Shown here: in pieces, positions 32,274 to 40,962 of the stretch
How the letters are laid out: every line of letters starts with the position of its first letter
Position numbering within the stretch: position 1 is the first letter of the stretch
DNA from: Streptomyces sp. NRRL F-6131
Lineage (GTDB): Bacteria; Actinomycetota; Actinomycetes; Streptomycetales; Streptomycetaceae
DNA: 49,014 nt
NCBI GenBank assembly: GCA_000719695.1
Contig: JOHN01000058.1
Span: 1 to 49,014 of the forward strand
Reading direction: 5' to 3'
Notes under the pieces: model-generated
Told to the model about the DNA's origin: nothing
Seen by the model: the letters and a program-made list of their open reading frames with translations, nothing else
Databases searched by the model: none
Made by a program: the position numbers and the translations under genes

Positions 32274-33854
32274 CTACCCGCGGTCGCTCGCGCAGCGCGT
32301 CCCGGCGGCCGGCAGGGTGCCGTCGACGAGGTAGGCGGCCACCGCCGTCCGGACGCACGCGCTGTGGCCGTAACCGGTGTGCCCCTCGCCCTCGCGCGTC
32401 AGCAGCACGGCGTTGCCCAACTGGGCGGTGAGCTGCTCGGCGTTGGCGTACGGGGTGGCGGGGTCGCCGGTCGAGCCGACCACCAGGAGCGGTGTCGCGG
32501 ACCTGGAGACGATCGGATGCGCCTTCTCGGGCGAACGGAACGGCCAGCTCCGGCAGTCCGGGTCGAACAGCGCCGCCGCGGGCTCGTGCCGGCTGATCAG
32601 CGGGGCCCTCGCGGCGAGCCGGGCGTAGGCGGACCGGAGCGCCTCGCCGGTCGGTACGTCGGTCGCCCCGTCCGCGCAGTAGATCGCCGTGTAGGCGTCG
32701 GCGGAGACGCCGTAACGGCCGTTCACGTTCCGCTTGTTGTAGGAGTCGGCGTAGGCGAGCAGGTAGTCGCCGTTGCCCCGGGTCATGGCCAGGCCGATCG
32801 CGGCGGCCAGGCCGTCCCAGCCGCCCTCGTCGCCGTAGAGGACGTCCATCACGCCCGCCCAGGCGGCGGCGGAGGTGAGGAGGCGGCCGCTCGTGGTGGT
32901 GAGCGGCTTCCGTTCGAGCCCGTCGAGGAAGTCCGCGGCCCGCCCGGCCGCCCGCTCCGGGTCCGTTCCGAACGGGCACTGCGACTGCTCGGCGCAGTGG
33001 GCGGCGAAGGCCCGCAGCGAGCGTTCGAAGCCCGCGTACTGCTCGATGTTGGTCTCGGCGATCGACTTGGCGGGGTCGATCGCGCCGTCCAGCACCAGCC
33101 GGCCGACCCGGTCCGGGAACTCCTCCGCGTAGACGCTGCCCAGGTAGGTGCCGTAGGACAGGCCCAGGTAGGTGAGCTTCCGGTCGCCGAGCGCGGCCCG
33201 CAGCACGTCCATGTCGCGGACCGTGTCGCGGGTGCCGACGTGCTCCAGCAGGCTGCCGTACTTGGCGCGGCAGGCGTCCGCGAGCGGCTTGCCGTGGTCC
33301 GGCCCGCGGGTGTCGGTGGTGAGCCAGGCGTCGCGGGCCTTGCCGTCCAGGCAGCTGACCGGTGCGGTGCGGCCGGTGGCGCGGGGGTCGAAGCCGACGA
33401 TGTCGTAGTGGTCGCGCAGCGGGCCGTCGTAGTCCCGCTGGCCCCCCAGGACGGCGTCGACCCCGCTGTTGCCCGGCCCTCCGGGATTGACCAGCAGGGA
33501 GCCAGTCCGCTGCGCGGGCCTGGCCGCGGCGACCCTGGCCACCCCGACGTCGAGCGTCGGCCCGGACGGATCCGCGTAGTCCAGCGGCACCTTGAGACTC
33601 GCGCAGCGGACCGCCGCCGGATCGACCCCCTCGGTCCGCGGGGCGTCCTTGCACGCCGTCCAGGCCAGCTTCTGGCCGTAGTACCCCTGCAGCGCCGGGT
33701 CCGGGGCGGACCGCGAGGCCTCGGCCGCCGCGGCGGCCGCGACGGCCGGGTCCGGGCCCGCGCCGCCGCCCCCGCCGGTGCAGGCCGCCAGCAGGACGGC
33801 TGCGACGACGGCGGGCAGGGCGCGTCGCGAGGGCCGGGTCAGCATCGAGTCCAC
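32274..33854 (-). CDS. Exported S33-like peptidase (tripeptidyl aminopeptidase type), lipoprotein, copy A
   Basis: A 526-residue protein; GTG 33854 or ATG 33845 are equivalent starts. Lipobox VVAAVLLAACTG puts the modified Cys at about residue 25. The alpha/beta-hydrolase with cap domain shows SLLVNPGGPGNSGV (oxyanion region), nucleophile in YLGLSYGTYLGSVYAEEFPDRV, Asp in GSTGDPATPYANAEQL and His in EGEGHTGYGHSAC. The length and this motif set match the SlpD/SlpE and Tap-type exported aminopeptidases of Streptomyces, which remove short peptides from protein N-termini. It is followed in tandem by a closely related copy, which is frameshifted. Confidence 0.88.
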   Translation of the reverse strand: MDSMLTRPSRRALPAVVAAVLLAACTGGGGGAGPDPAVAAAAAAEASRSAPDPALQGYYGQKLAWTACKDAPRTEGVDPAAVRCASLKVPLDYADPSGPTLDVGVARVAAARPAQRTGSLLVNPGGPGNSGVDAVLGGQRDYDGPLRDHYDIVGFDPRATGRTAPVSCLDGKARDAWLTTDTRGPDHGKPLADACRAKYGSLLEHVGTRDTVRDMDVLRAALGDRKLTYLGLSYGTYLGSVYAEEFPDRVGRLVLDGAIDPAKSIAETNIEQYAGFERSLRAFAAHCAEQSQCPFGTDPERAAGRAADFLDGLERKPLTTTSGRLLTSAAAWAGVMDVLYGDEGGWDGLAAAIGLAMTRGNGDYLLAYADSYNKRNVNGRYGVSADAYTAIYCADGATDVPTGEALRSAYARLAARAPLISRHEPAAALFDPDCRSWPFRSPEKAHPIVSRSATPLLVVGSTGDPATPYANAEQLTAQLGNAVLLTREGEGHTGYGHSACVRTAVAAYLVDGTLPAAGTRCASDRG

Positions 33855-33909
33855 CGCACACGAATATCACCCGACCGTCACACCGCCGACGGCGCCCCAC
33901 GGGGGAACG

Positions 33910-33956
33910 CCCCACGGCGGGGCGCACCACGGCGAACACCCGCGGCGCGCCCCGCC
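33910..33956. repeat. 47-bp direct repeat, copy 2
   Basis: Second copy of the 32188-32234 sequence, between the two peptidase genes. Confidence 0.85.
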
Positions 33957-34020
33957 GCCTCGTCAGCTCACGGCCGGGGACGGTTCACCGCCCGCGGACG
34001 ATTCACGGCCCCGGGGCGGC

Positions 34021-35671
34021 TCACGGCCTGGGGTCGGTGGCGCAGCGCGTCCCCGCGGCCGGCACGGTGCCGTCGACGAGGTAGGCGTGCACGGCCGTCC
34101 GGATGCACGCGCTGTGCCCGTAGCCGGTGTGGCCCTCGCCGTCACGGGTGAGCAGGACGGCGTTGCCGAGCTGGGTGGCGAGCTTCTCGGCGTTGGCGTA
34201 CGGCGTGGCGGCGTCGTTGGTGGACCCGACCACGACGATCGGCGTCGCGGCCTTCGAGGTGATCGCGTGGGCCTTCTCGGGCGAACGGAACGGCCAGCTC
34301 CGGCAGTCCGGGTCGAAGAGCGCCGCTCCCGGCTCGTGCCGGCTGATCAGCGGCGCCTTGGCGGCCATCTCGGCGTAGGCGGCCTGGAGCGCCTCCCCGG
34401 TCGGGACGTCGGTCGCCCCGTCGGCGCAGAAGATGGCGGTGTAGGCGTCGGCGGAGGCCCCGTAGTGGCCGTCCTTGTCGCGCTTGTTGTAGGAGTCGGT
34501 GTAGGCGAGCAGGTCGTCGCCCTTGCCGCGGACCATGGCCCAGCCGAGGGTGTTGGCCAGGGAGTCCCAGCCGCTCTCGTCCCCGTAGAGTCCCTCGACC
34601 ACTCCGGTCCAGGCGGCGGTGGCGGTGAGGGGCCGTCCGCCCTTGGTGGTGAGCGGCTTCTGCTTGAGCCCGTCGAGGAAGTCGGCGAGCTTGTCGGCCG
34701 CCTTCTCCGGGTCCTTGCCGAGCGGGCACTGCGCCTGCTTGGCGCAGTGGGCGGCGAAGGCCCGCAGCGAGCGCTCGAAGCCCGCGTACTGCTCGATGTT
34801 GTTCTCGGCCAAGGGCTTGGCCGGGTCGACCGCGCCGTCCAGGACGAGCCGGCCGGTGCGGTCCGGGAACTCCTCGGCGTAGACGCTGCCGATGTAGGTG
34901 CCGTAGGAGAGGCCGAAGTAGCTGAGCTTCTGGTCGCCGAGCGCGGCGCGCAGCACGTCCATGTCGCGGACGGTGTCCCGGGTGCCGAGGTGCTCCAGCA
35001 GCTTGCCGTACTTGGCCTGGCAGGCGTCGGCGAGGGTCTTGCCGTGCTCGGGGCCGAGGGCGTCGGTGGTGAGCCAGGTGTCACGGGCCTTGTCGTCCAG
35101 GCAGTTGACCGGCGCGCTGAGGCCGACACCGCGGGGGTCGAAGCCGACGATGTCGTAGTGGTCGCGCAGCGGACCGTCGTAGTCCTTCTGGCCGCGCTGG
35201 ACCATGGTGACGCCGCTGCCGCCGGGACCGCCGGGGTTGACCAGCAGGGAGCCGGTCTTCTGGTCGGGCTTGGCCCCGGGGGATCCGGGCGACACCGACG
35301 TCGACGGTCTCCCCCGCCGGTTCGGCGTAGTTCAGCGGGACCTTGAGGGTGGCGCACTGCACCGCCGACTCGTCGACCTTCTCGGTCTTCGGGTCGTCCT
35401 TGCAGGCCGCCCAGGCGAGCTTCTGACCGTAGAAGGCCTGGAGCGCCGGGTCCGCCTGGCCGGTCGGCTTCACGGTGGGCGTGGGGGTGGGCGTGGGCGC
35501 GGGGGCGGCCGCCGCCGGGTCACCGGACGCGGGCGCGGTCGTCGGGGCGGTCGTCGGGGCGGAGGAGGCCTCGCCCGTGGAGCCGCCCGTACTGGTGCAG
35601 GCGGCCAGCAGGACGGCCGCGGCGACGGCGGGCAGGGCGCGTCGTGAGAGGCGGGTGATCATCGAATTCAC
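34021..35671 (-). pseudogene. Exported S33-like peptidase, copy B, with one apparent frameshift
   Basis: A paralogue of copy A in tandem. The first part starts at GTG 35671/ATG 35662 with lipobox VAAAVLLAACTS, a (Thr-Pro)n linker absent from copy A, and reads well to VDVGVARIP. The frame then derails (RGQARPEDR). The continuation (GAKPDQKTGSLLVNPGGPGGSG to the stop at 34021) is one frame away. Removing one base from the five-C run at 35278-35282 restores a product collinear with copy A at this point without gaps. All catalytic motifs are kept: GLSYGTYIG, GSTNDAATPYANA, EGHTGYGHSAC. The break could be a young inactivating mutation or a sequence error in a homopolymer. Confidence 0.8.
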
Positions 35672-35758
35672 CGCACACGAATATCATCCGACGATCGCCC
35701 CGGTGACGGCGCCCCCGGTCCTCCACCGCCCCTCACCGGCGGGCCCACCGACGCCCCG

Positions 35759-36523
35759 TCAGCCCCCGCACTGCTGCAGCATCGCCCTCTTGTCCGCCGT
35801 CGTCACGGGCAGTCGGTACTTCAACGACACCTGCGCGAAGCGGACCGCGTACGCGCAGCGGATCTGCGGGTCGGCGGGCAGCCAGGCGGACGGGCCGGAG
35901 TCGCCCTTGGAGGCGTTCTGCGAGCCGTCGGCCGGGATGAGGTTGAGCGGGTCGTTGGCGATCTGCACGCGCTTCGCCTTGTCCCACCCGGCGGCGCCCA
36001 TCTGCCAGTCGTAGGAGAGCGGCATCACGTGGTCGATCTGGATCTTCGAGGCCTGCTGCTTGCTCCACCGCACCGTCCGGCCGGTGTACGGGTCGTGGAT
36101 GGTCATCGCGGAGACCACGCAGGCCGAGCCGTCCTTGCGCTCGACCGCCGCGCCGTCGCGGGCCAACAGGTCGTTGCGGGTGTCGCAGTCGTTGTGGCCG
36201 CCGGGTATGCCGTCCACGTTGTCGGTCCAGGCCGGGCCGAACGCGTTGCGGTCGTAACCGTCCTTGGGGCCGGCCGCGGCGGTGGCGACCCCGGCGATCA
36301 GCTCCCGGCCCGCCCGCTGCTCCTCGGCGGAAGTCAGCGGCGCCAGACCGGGCCTGGTGCCGTCGGGGTTCTCCAGGGGGCTCGTGCCCCGGCCGGCGGC
36401 GGCCCCGGCCCCGGGGGACGCGGCTCCGCCGCCGGAGCTCCCGGTGCCGGAGCAGGCGCCCAGCACCAGGGTGGACATCAGGAACACGGCGGCGGCCGGC
36501 AGGGTGGCGCGACGGGCGGGCAC
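35759..36523 (-). CDS. Secreted HNH endonuclease-family (DUF1524/GmrSD-like) lipoprotein
   Basis: A 254-residue protein from GTG 36523, chosen because GGGGAG lies eight bases upstream. Signal sequence with lipobox STLVLGACSG (Cys about residue 22). The C-terminal half holds the nuclease core: SKIQIDHVMPLSYDWQMGAAGWD, then RVQIANDPLNLIPADGSQNASKGDSGPSAWLPA, matching the DH...N...N..K.D motif order of exported HNH nucleases of the DUF1524 type. Four cysteines are outside the core. It likely degrades extracellular DNA, possibly for nutrition. It is a single gene with no immunity protein visible. Confidence 0.85.
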   Translation of the reverse strand: MPARRATLPAAAVFLMSTLVLGACSGTGSSGGGAASPGAGAAAGRGTSPLENPDGTRPGLAPLTSAEEQRAGRELIAGVATAAAGPKDGYDRNAFGPAWTDNVDGIPGGHNDCDTRNDLLARDGAAVERKDGSACVVSAMTIHDPYTGRTVRWSKQQASKIQIDHVMPLSYDWQMGAAGWDKAKRVQIANDPLNLIPADGSQNASKGDSGPSAWLPADPQIRCAYAVRFAQVSLKYRLPVTTADKRAMLQQCGG

Positions 36524-36663
36524 GGTGGACTCCCCGGACGGGTGGGCGGCTGACGGCGCACCAGCAGACCAGCCGCCCCGCACCCGGTCAAGCCACCACA
36601 ACCCGGATCATTTCGATCATGGCGAAGCTCACACCGGGTGCGGCGGCGCCCGCCGCCCCGTCG

Positions 36664-37578
36664 CTACCCCGCCGAACCGCGGACGGTCTCCTCGACCACC
36701 GTCGCGAACGGCGTCGCCGTCACCCCCAGCACCTGCTCGGTGCGCGTCGAGTCGAGCCGCAGCGGGCGGTCGTACAGGTAGCCCATCTCCTCGACCTCGG
36801 CGAGGACGGCGTCCCCCGGTCCGGCCGGCCCGGCCGTCGGCACCGCCGTGATCACCGGCTCCGGCGCACCGGCCGCCGCCGCCAGCCGGCGGGCCACCTG
36901 CCGGGCGGACGCCTCGCTGGTGCTGGGGACGTGCCAGGCCCGGCCCCAGGACGCCTCGCCGAGCGCGGCCGCGACCAGGGTGGCGGCCACGTCGCCGAGG
37001 TAGCTCCAGCTGTGCGGCGCGTCCAGGTCGGCCGGGTAGCCGACCGGTTCGCCGGCCAGCACGGCGGGCACGACGGTGAAGCCGAACAGCGAGGTGGCCC
37101 CGCGGCCGAGGAAGTCGCTGGCCCTGACCTCCGTGACGCGCGCCCGGCCGGCCCGGTGCGCGGCCAGCGCGTCCGCCCACAGGGCCGCCCGCAGCGTGCC
37201 CTTGCGGCTGGTCGGGGCGGCGGGGAGTTCCTCGGTGAGCGGGCCGTCCACCGGGCCGTAGCCGTAGACGTTGCCGAGCATGACGTAGCCCGCGCCGGTC
37301 CGTTCGGCGGCGGTCAGCAGGCCGGCGGCGAGCGGCGGGAACTCCTCGATCCAGCGGTGGTACGGCGGGGCGGCGCAGTTGATGAGCGAGGCCGCGCCCT
37401 CGACCAGCGCGGTCAGGGCGTCGGCGTCGGTGGCGTCGGCGGCCACCCGCTCGATGCCCGGGTGCGCGGGGCCGGTGCCGCGCCGGGTGACCAGCCGGAC
37501 CCGTTCGCCGGACCCGGCGAGGCGCAGGGCGGTGGCGGTGCCGGTCGGGCCGGCGCCGGTGACGACGTGGAAGGACAT
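36664..37578 (-). CDS. NAD-dependent epimerase/dehydratase (SDR) family protein
   Basis: A 304-residue protein from ATG 37578. The Rossmann start FHVVTGAGPTGTATALRLAGSGERVRLVTRRG has GxxGxxG and a basic residue pair suited to NADP. GYVMLGNVYGYGPVDGPLTEE follows the extended-SDR pattern, and YxxxK-like spacing is degenerate (TSRKGTLRAALWADAL). This is the SDR_a family of putative NAD(P)H-binding reductases; the substrate is unknown. It is divergent from a GlxA-type regulator starting at 37701, with 122 bp between, suggesting regulation by it. Confidence 0.85.
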   Translation of the reverse strand: MSFHVVTGAGPTGTATALRLAGSGERVRLVTRRGTGPAHPGIERVAADATDADALTALVEGAASLINCAAPPYHRWIEEFPPLAAGLLTAAERTGAGYVMLGNVYGYGPVDGPLTEELPAAPTSRKGTLRAALWADALAAHRAGRARVTEVRASDFLGRGATSLFGFTVVPAVLAGEPVGYPADLDAPHSWSYLGDVAATLVAAALGEASWGRAWHVPSTSEASARQVARRLAAAAGAPEPVITAVPTAGPAGPGDAVLAEVEEMGYLYDRPLRLDSTRTEQVLGVTATPFATVVEETVRGSAG

Positions 37579-37700
37579 GGGAGGCTCCCGGGTTGCCGTT
37601 GAGGTGGGTGGCGCCGGACCGTCGGCGCCGTGATCAACTCTCGGTCGGGGGCCCGCCGCGCGGCAGGGCCCCGGCTGCCAAGGTTCCGGAGGTTCTGGCC

Positions 37701-38720
37701 ATGTCCCCAGCCGTGTCGTGGTCCGACGAGGTGCCCCGCGTCCACCGGATCGCGGTCGTCGCCGTGCCCCCGGTGACCGCCTTCGACCTCGCCATCCCCG
37801 ACATCGTCTTCGGCTCCGCCGAGGTGGACGGCCGCCCCGCCTACGAGGTGCGGATCTGCACCGTCGAGCCCGGCCCGGTGGCGAGCACCAGCAGCCTCCA
37901 GGTGGTCGTCCCGCACGGCCTGGACGCGCTCGCCGGGGCCGACACCGTGCTCGTCACCGGATCCGCCTCCCGCGCCGACGCCGACGGACGGATCCTCACG
38001 GCGCTGCGCGCGGCGGCGGACCGGGGCGCCCGGATGGCCTCGATCTGCACCGGCGCGTTCGTGCTCGCCCAGGCCGGGGTGCTGGACGGGCACAGCGCCA
38101 CCACCTACTGGGTGCAGGCGGGCGCACTGGCGCACCGCTTCCCCGAGGTCCGGGTGCTCCCGCAGGCGCTGTTCGTCGACGACGGCCCGGTGCTCACCTC
38201 GGCCGGGCTGACCGCCGGCATCGACCTGTGCCTGCACATGGTGCGGACCGACCACGGCGCGGCGGTGGCCAACGCGGTGGCCCGGCTGGCGGCGGTCTCG
38301 GCGGTCCGCGAGGGCGGCCAGGGCCAGGTCCTGCCGACGCCGGTGACCGCGGCGGACGGCAGTTCGCTCGCCGCCACCCGCGCCTGGGCGCTGGCCCGGC
38401 TGGCCGAGCCGCTCGCCCTGGCCGAACTGGCCGCGCACGCGGGGGTGAGCGTGCGCACCCTCAACCGCCGCTTCCAGGCCGAGACCGGCACCACGCCGCT
38501 CCAGTGGCTGCTCACCCAACGCCTGGAACAGGCACGGGAGTTGCTGGAGTCCACCGATCTGGCGGTCGACCTGGTCGCGGCCCGGACCGGCTTCGTCACG
38601 CCCGACTCGCTGCGCCGCCACCTGCTCCAACGGGTCGGTATGACCCCGCGCGCCTATCGAGCGCACTTCGCCCGACCGGTCCGGTCGGGGCCGAACCGGC
38701 CCGCTCCCGACCGCGGTTGA
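37701..38720 (+). CDS. GlxA-family transcriptional regulator (DJ-1/PfpI plus AraC)
   Basis: A 339-residue protein; ATG 37701 has GGAGG at good spacing. The N-terminal DJ-1/PfpI-like domain (about 15-190) contains IAVVAVPPVTAFDLAIPDIVFG and the nucleophile-elbow-like ASICTGAFVLAQAG. Two AraC HTH motifs lie at about 230-325 (LALAELAAHAGVSVRTLNRRFQAETGTTPLQWL and LVAARTGFVTPDSLRRHLLQRVGMTPRAYR). A transcription factor, probably ligand-sensing, divergent from the epimerase gene. Confidence 0.92.
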   Translation: MSPAVSWSDEVPRVHRIAVVAVPPVTAFDLAIPDIVFGSAEVDGRPAYEVRICTVEPGPVASTSSLQVVVPHGLDALAGADTVLVTGSASRADADGRILTALRAAADRGARMASICTGAFVLAQAGVLDGHSATTYWVQAGALAHRFPEVRVLPQALFVDDGPVLTSAGLTAGIDLCLHMVRTDHGAAVANAVARLAAVSAVREGGQGQVLPTPVTAADGSSLAATRAWALARLAEPLALAELAAHAGVSVRTLNRRFQAETGTTPLQWLLTQRLEQARELLESTDLAVDLVAARTGFVTPDSLRRHLLQRVGMTPRAYRAHFARPVRSGPNRPAPDRG

Positions 38721-38759
38721 GCGGCCGTCCACCCGGGCTGCGTCCCCCGCCGCCCGGGC

Positions 38760-38834
38760 CCCGTTCTCCCACCGCCCGTTCTCCCGCCGCCCGTTCTCCC
38801 GTCGCCGGTTCTCCCGGGCCCCGTTCTCCCGTCG
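38760..38834. repeat. Tandem 15-bp repeat, 5 copies
   Basis: Units CCCGTTCTCCCGCCG and variants start at 38760, 38775, 38790, 38805 and 38820. They fill the gap between the converging ends of the GlxA-like gene and moaA. Confidence 0.85.
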
Positions 38835-38838
38835 ACCG

Positions 38839-39999
38839 TCAGCCGCCGATCGCCGACATCGGGCGGGCCGGCCGGACGAAGTCCGCGTCGCCGATGGCGT
38901 GGCCCGGCCCCTTGCGGGCGATGGTGGCGCGCCAGGCGTCCTCCACCCGGTCGTCGTCCGCGCCGCCGCGCAGCAGCGCGCGCAGGTCGGACTCCTCGGT
39001 GGCGAACAGGCAGTTGCGCAACTGCCCGTCGGCGGTGAGCCGGACCCGGTCGCAGCCGCCGCAGAACGGTCGGGTGACGGAGGCGATCACCCCCACCACC
39101 GCGTCCGTCCCGGCGATCCGCCACTCCTCCGCCGGGGCGTTGCCCGCCCGGCCGACCGGGCGCAGGTCGAACCGCTCGCCGAGGCACGCCAGGATCTCGT
39201 CCGCGGTGACCATCCGCGCGCGGTCCCAGGCGCCCTGCGCGTCCAGCGGCATCGACTCGATGAAGCGCATCCGGTAGCCGTGCCGGACGGCGAACTCGAC
39301 CAGCTCGACCAGTTCGTCGTCGTTGACGCCGCGCACCGGCACCGCGTTGACCTTCACCGGGGCGAGCCCCGCCGCCCGGGCGGCGGCCAGCCCGGCCAGC
39401 ACGTCGGCGATCCGGTCGCGGCGGGTGAGCGCGGCGTACCGCTCGGGGCGCAGGGTGTCCAGGCTGACGTTGACCCGGTCCAGCCCGGCCGCGCGCAGCG
39501 CCTCGGCGGTGCGCGCCAGACCGATGCCGTTGGTGGTCAGCGACACCTCCGCGCCGAGTTCGGTGAGCCGCCCGACCAGGGCGGGCAGGCCGCGCCGCAG
39601 CAGCGGCTCGCCGCCGGTGAGGCGCACCGCCGTGATGCCGAGCCGGCGGACGGCGATCCGCACCAGCCGGACCACCTCGTCGTCGCTCAGCACCTCCGCC
39701 CGGGGCAGCCAGTCCAACCCCTCGGCGGGCATGCAGTAGGTGCAGCGCAGATTGCACCGGTCGGTCAGCGACACCCTCAGATCGGTGTGCACCCGCCCGA
39801 ACCGGTCCACCAAGGGGCGCGGCACCGCGCCCGGCCCGACGGCCGACCCGCCGCCCGGCCGGACCGCCGGGGCGACGGCCGGGACGGCGTGGTCCGGGAC
39901 GGCGTGGTCCGGTGCGGCGGCCGCTCCCGGGGCGGCCCCCGGCACGGTGGTGCTCGACGCACTGTTCCTCGACGCACTGTTCCTCGACGCGCTGCTCAT
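38839..39999 (-). CDS. moaA: GTP 3',8-cyclase MoaA (molybdenum cofactor biosynthesis)
   Basis: A 386-residue radical SAM enzyme catalysing the first step of molybdopterin synthesis in the cytoplasm. The N-terminal cluster motif CxxxCxxC is in LTDRCNLRCTYCMP, the SAM-binding GGE motif in AVRLTGGEPLLRRG, the second 4Fe-4S site in TRPFCGGCDRVRLTADGQLRNC, and the required C-terminal Gly-Gly in SAIGG. ATG 39999 gives an unusual 60-residue extension before VDRFGRVHTDLRVS, containing 15-bp tandem repeats (SASRN-SASRN-SASS and PDHAV-PDHAV); GTG 39810 would give the normal family length but lacks a ribosome site. A MocA-like gene is divergent. Confidence 0.93.
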   Translation of the reverse strand: MSSASRNSASRNSASSTTVPGAAPGAAAAPDHAVPDHAVPAVAPAVRPGGGSAVGPGAVPRPLVDRFGRVHTDLRVSLTDRCNLRCTYCMPAEGLDWLPRAEVLSDDEVVRLVRIAVRRLGITAVRLTGGEPLLRRGLPALVGRLTELGAEVSLTTNGIGLARTAEALRAAGLDRVNVSLDTLRPERYAALTRRDRIADVLAGLAAARAAGLAPVKVNAVPVRGVNDDELVELVEFAVRHGYRMRFIESMPLDAQGAWDRARMVTADEILACLGERFDLRPVGRAGNAPAEEWRIAGTDAVVGVIASVTRPFCGGCDRVRLTADGQLRNCLFATEESDLRALLRGGADDDRVEDAWRATIARKGPGHAIGDADFVRPARPMSAIGG

Positions 40000-40144
40000 C
40001 CGCCCAGTACAGGGGCCCTGCGGCGGGAGCACCAGCGGCCGAACCGCCGGGGCGCGACCACCCGCCGCCGCCCCCTCTTGTGTGATCGTCCAACGCCGTC
40101 CGGCCGGGCTGTCCGGCGGCGGCCGGGGCGGGCAGGCTGGGCGC

Positions 40145-40744
40145 ATGGAACAGAGGGACGGGGTCGCCGCCCTGGTGCTGGCCGCCGGGGGCGGGCGACG
40201 GCTGGGCGGACGGCCGAAGGCGCTGCTGCCCTACCGGGGGCGGCCGCTGGTGGAGCACGCGGTGGCGGTGGTCCGGGCGGGCGGCTGCCGGGAGGTGACG
40301 GTGGTGCTGGGCGCGGACCGGGCACGGGTCCGGTCGACGGCCCACCTGCCGGCCTGCCGACTGGTCGCCAACCCGGACTGGCAGGGCGGCATGGGCTCCT
40401 CGCTGCGGGCCGGTCTGGCCGCGCTGCCGCCGCGGGCACCGGCCGTGCTGGTGATGCTGGTGGACACGCCGGGGGTGAGCCCCGCGGCGGTGGCCCGACT
40501 GCTGGCCGCGCACCGGGCCGGGGCCGAACTCGCCGCCGCGACCTACGGGGGGCGGCGCGGGCACCCGGTGCTGATCGGGGCCCGGCACTTCGCCGAGGCG
40601 ATCGCGGGCGCGCGGGGGGACGCCGGGGCCCGGGCCCTGCTGGCGGCGCACGCCGAGGACCTCGTCCCGGTCGAGTGCGCCGACGTCGCCGCCCCGGACG
40701 ACCTGGACACCCCCGCCGACCTGGCCCGCTGGGGCGCGGGGTGA
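40145..40744 (+). CDS. MobA-like NTP transferase, MocA type
   Basis: A 199-residue protein from ATG 40145. The nucleotidyltransferase signature is LVLAAGGGRRLGGRPKALLPYRGRPLVEHAV, followed by VVLGAD, NPDWQGGMGSSLRAGL and VMLVDTPGVSP, the motif set of molybdenum cofactor cytidylyl-/guanylyltransferases (MocA/MobA), ending DDLDTPADLARW. It would attach CMP or GMP to the molybdenum cofactor, consistent with divergent moaA. MocA is favoured over MobA by the GGMGSSLRAGL segment. Confidence 0.88.
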   Translation: MEQRDGVAALVLAAGGGRRLGGRPKALLPYRGRPLVEHAVAVVRAGGCREVTVVLGADRARVRSTAHLPACRLVANPDWQGGMGSSLRAGLAALPPRAPAVLVMLVDTPGVSPAAVARLLAAHRAGAELAAATYGGRRGHPVLIGARHFAEAIAGARGDAGARALLAAHAEDLVPVECADVAAPDDLDTPADLARWGAG

Positions 40745-40962
40745 CACCCGCGCCGGGCCGCACCGCCCGCGCGCGCCGGCGCCGGCCCCGGTCGGGCCGG
40801 GACCACCGCGCGGGGGGAGGCCCCTCCTCCTCACCGCCGAGAAATCGAGCGCACACCCCTGATTCCTCCCTGAGGATTGCCGCATTCCGCGCCGTACCTC
40901 CCGGGTTTCGGGGAGCATGGGACGCGTCACTCCACCCCCGATTCGAACGGACGGTGCCCGCG

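Noticed and set aside
38899..40962. Upstream extension of the zinc-ribbon protein across moaA and the MocA-like gene
   Set aside because: It is antisense or out of frame to both, and the recognisable protein starts only at 40963.
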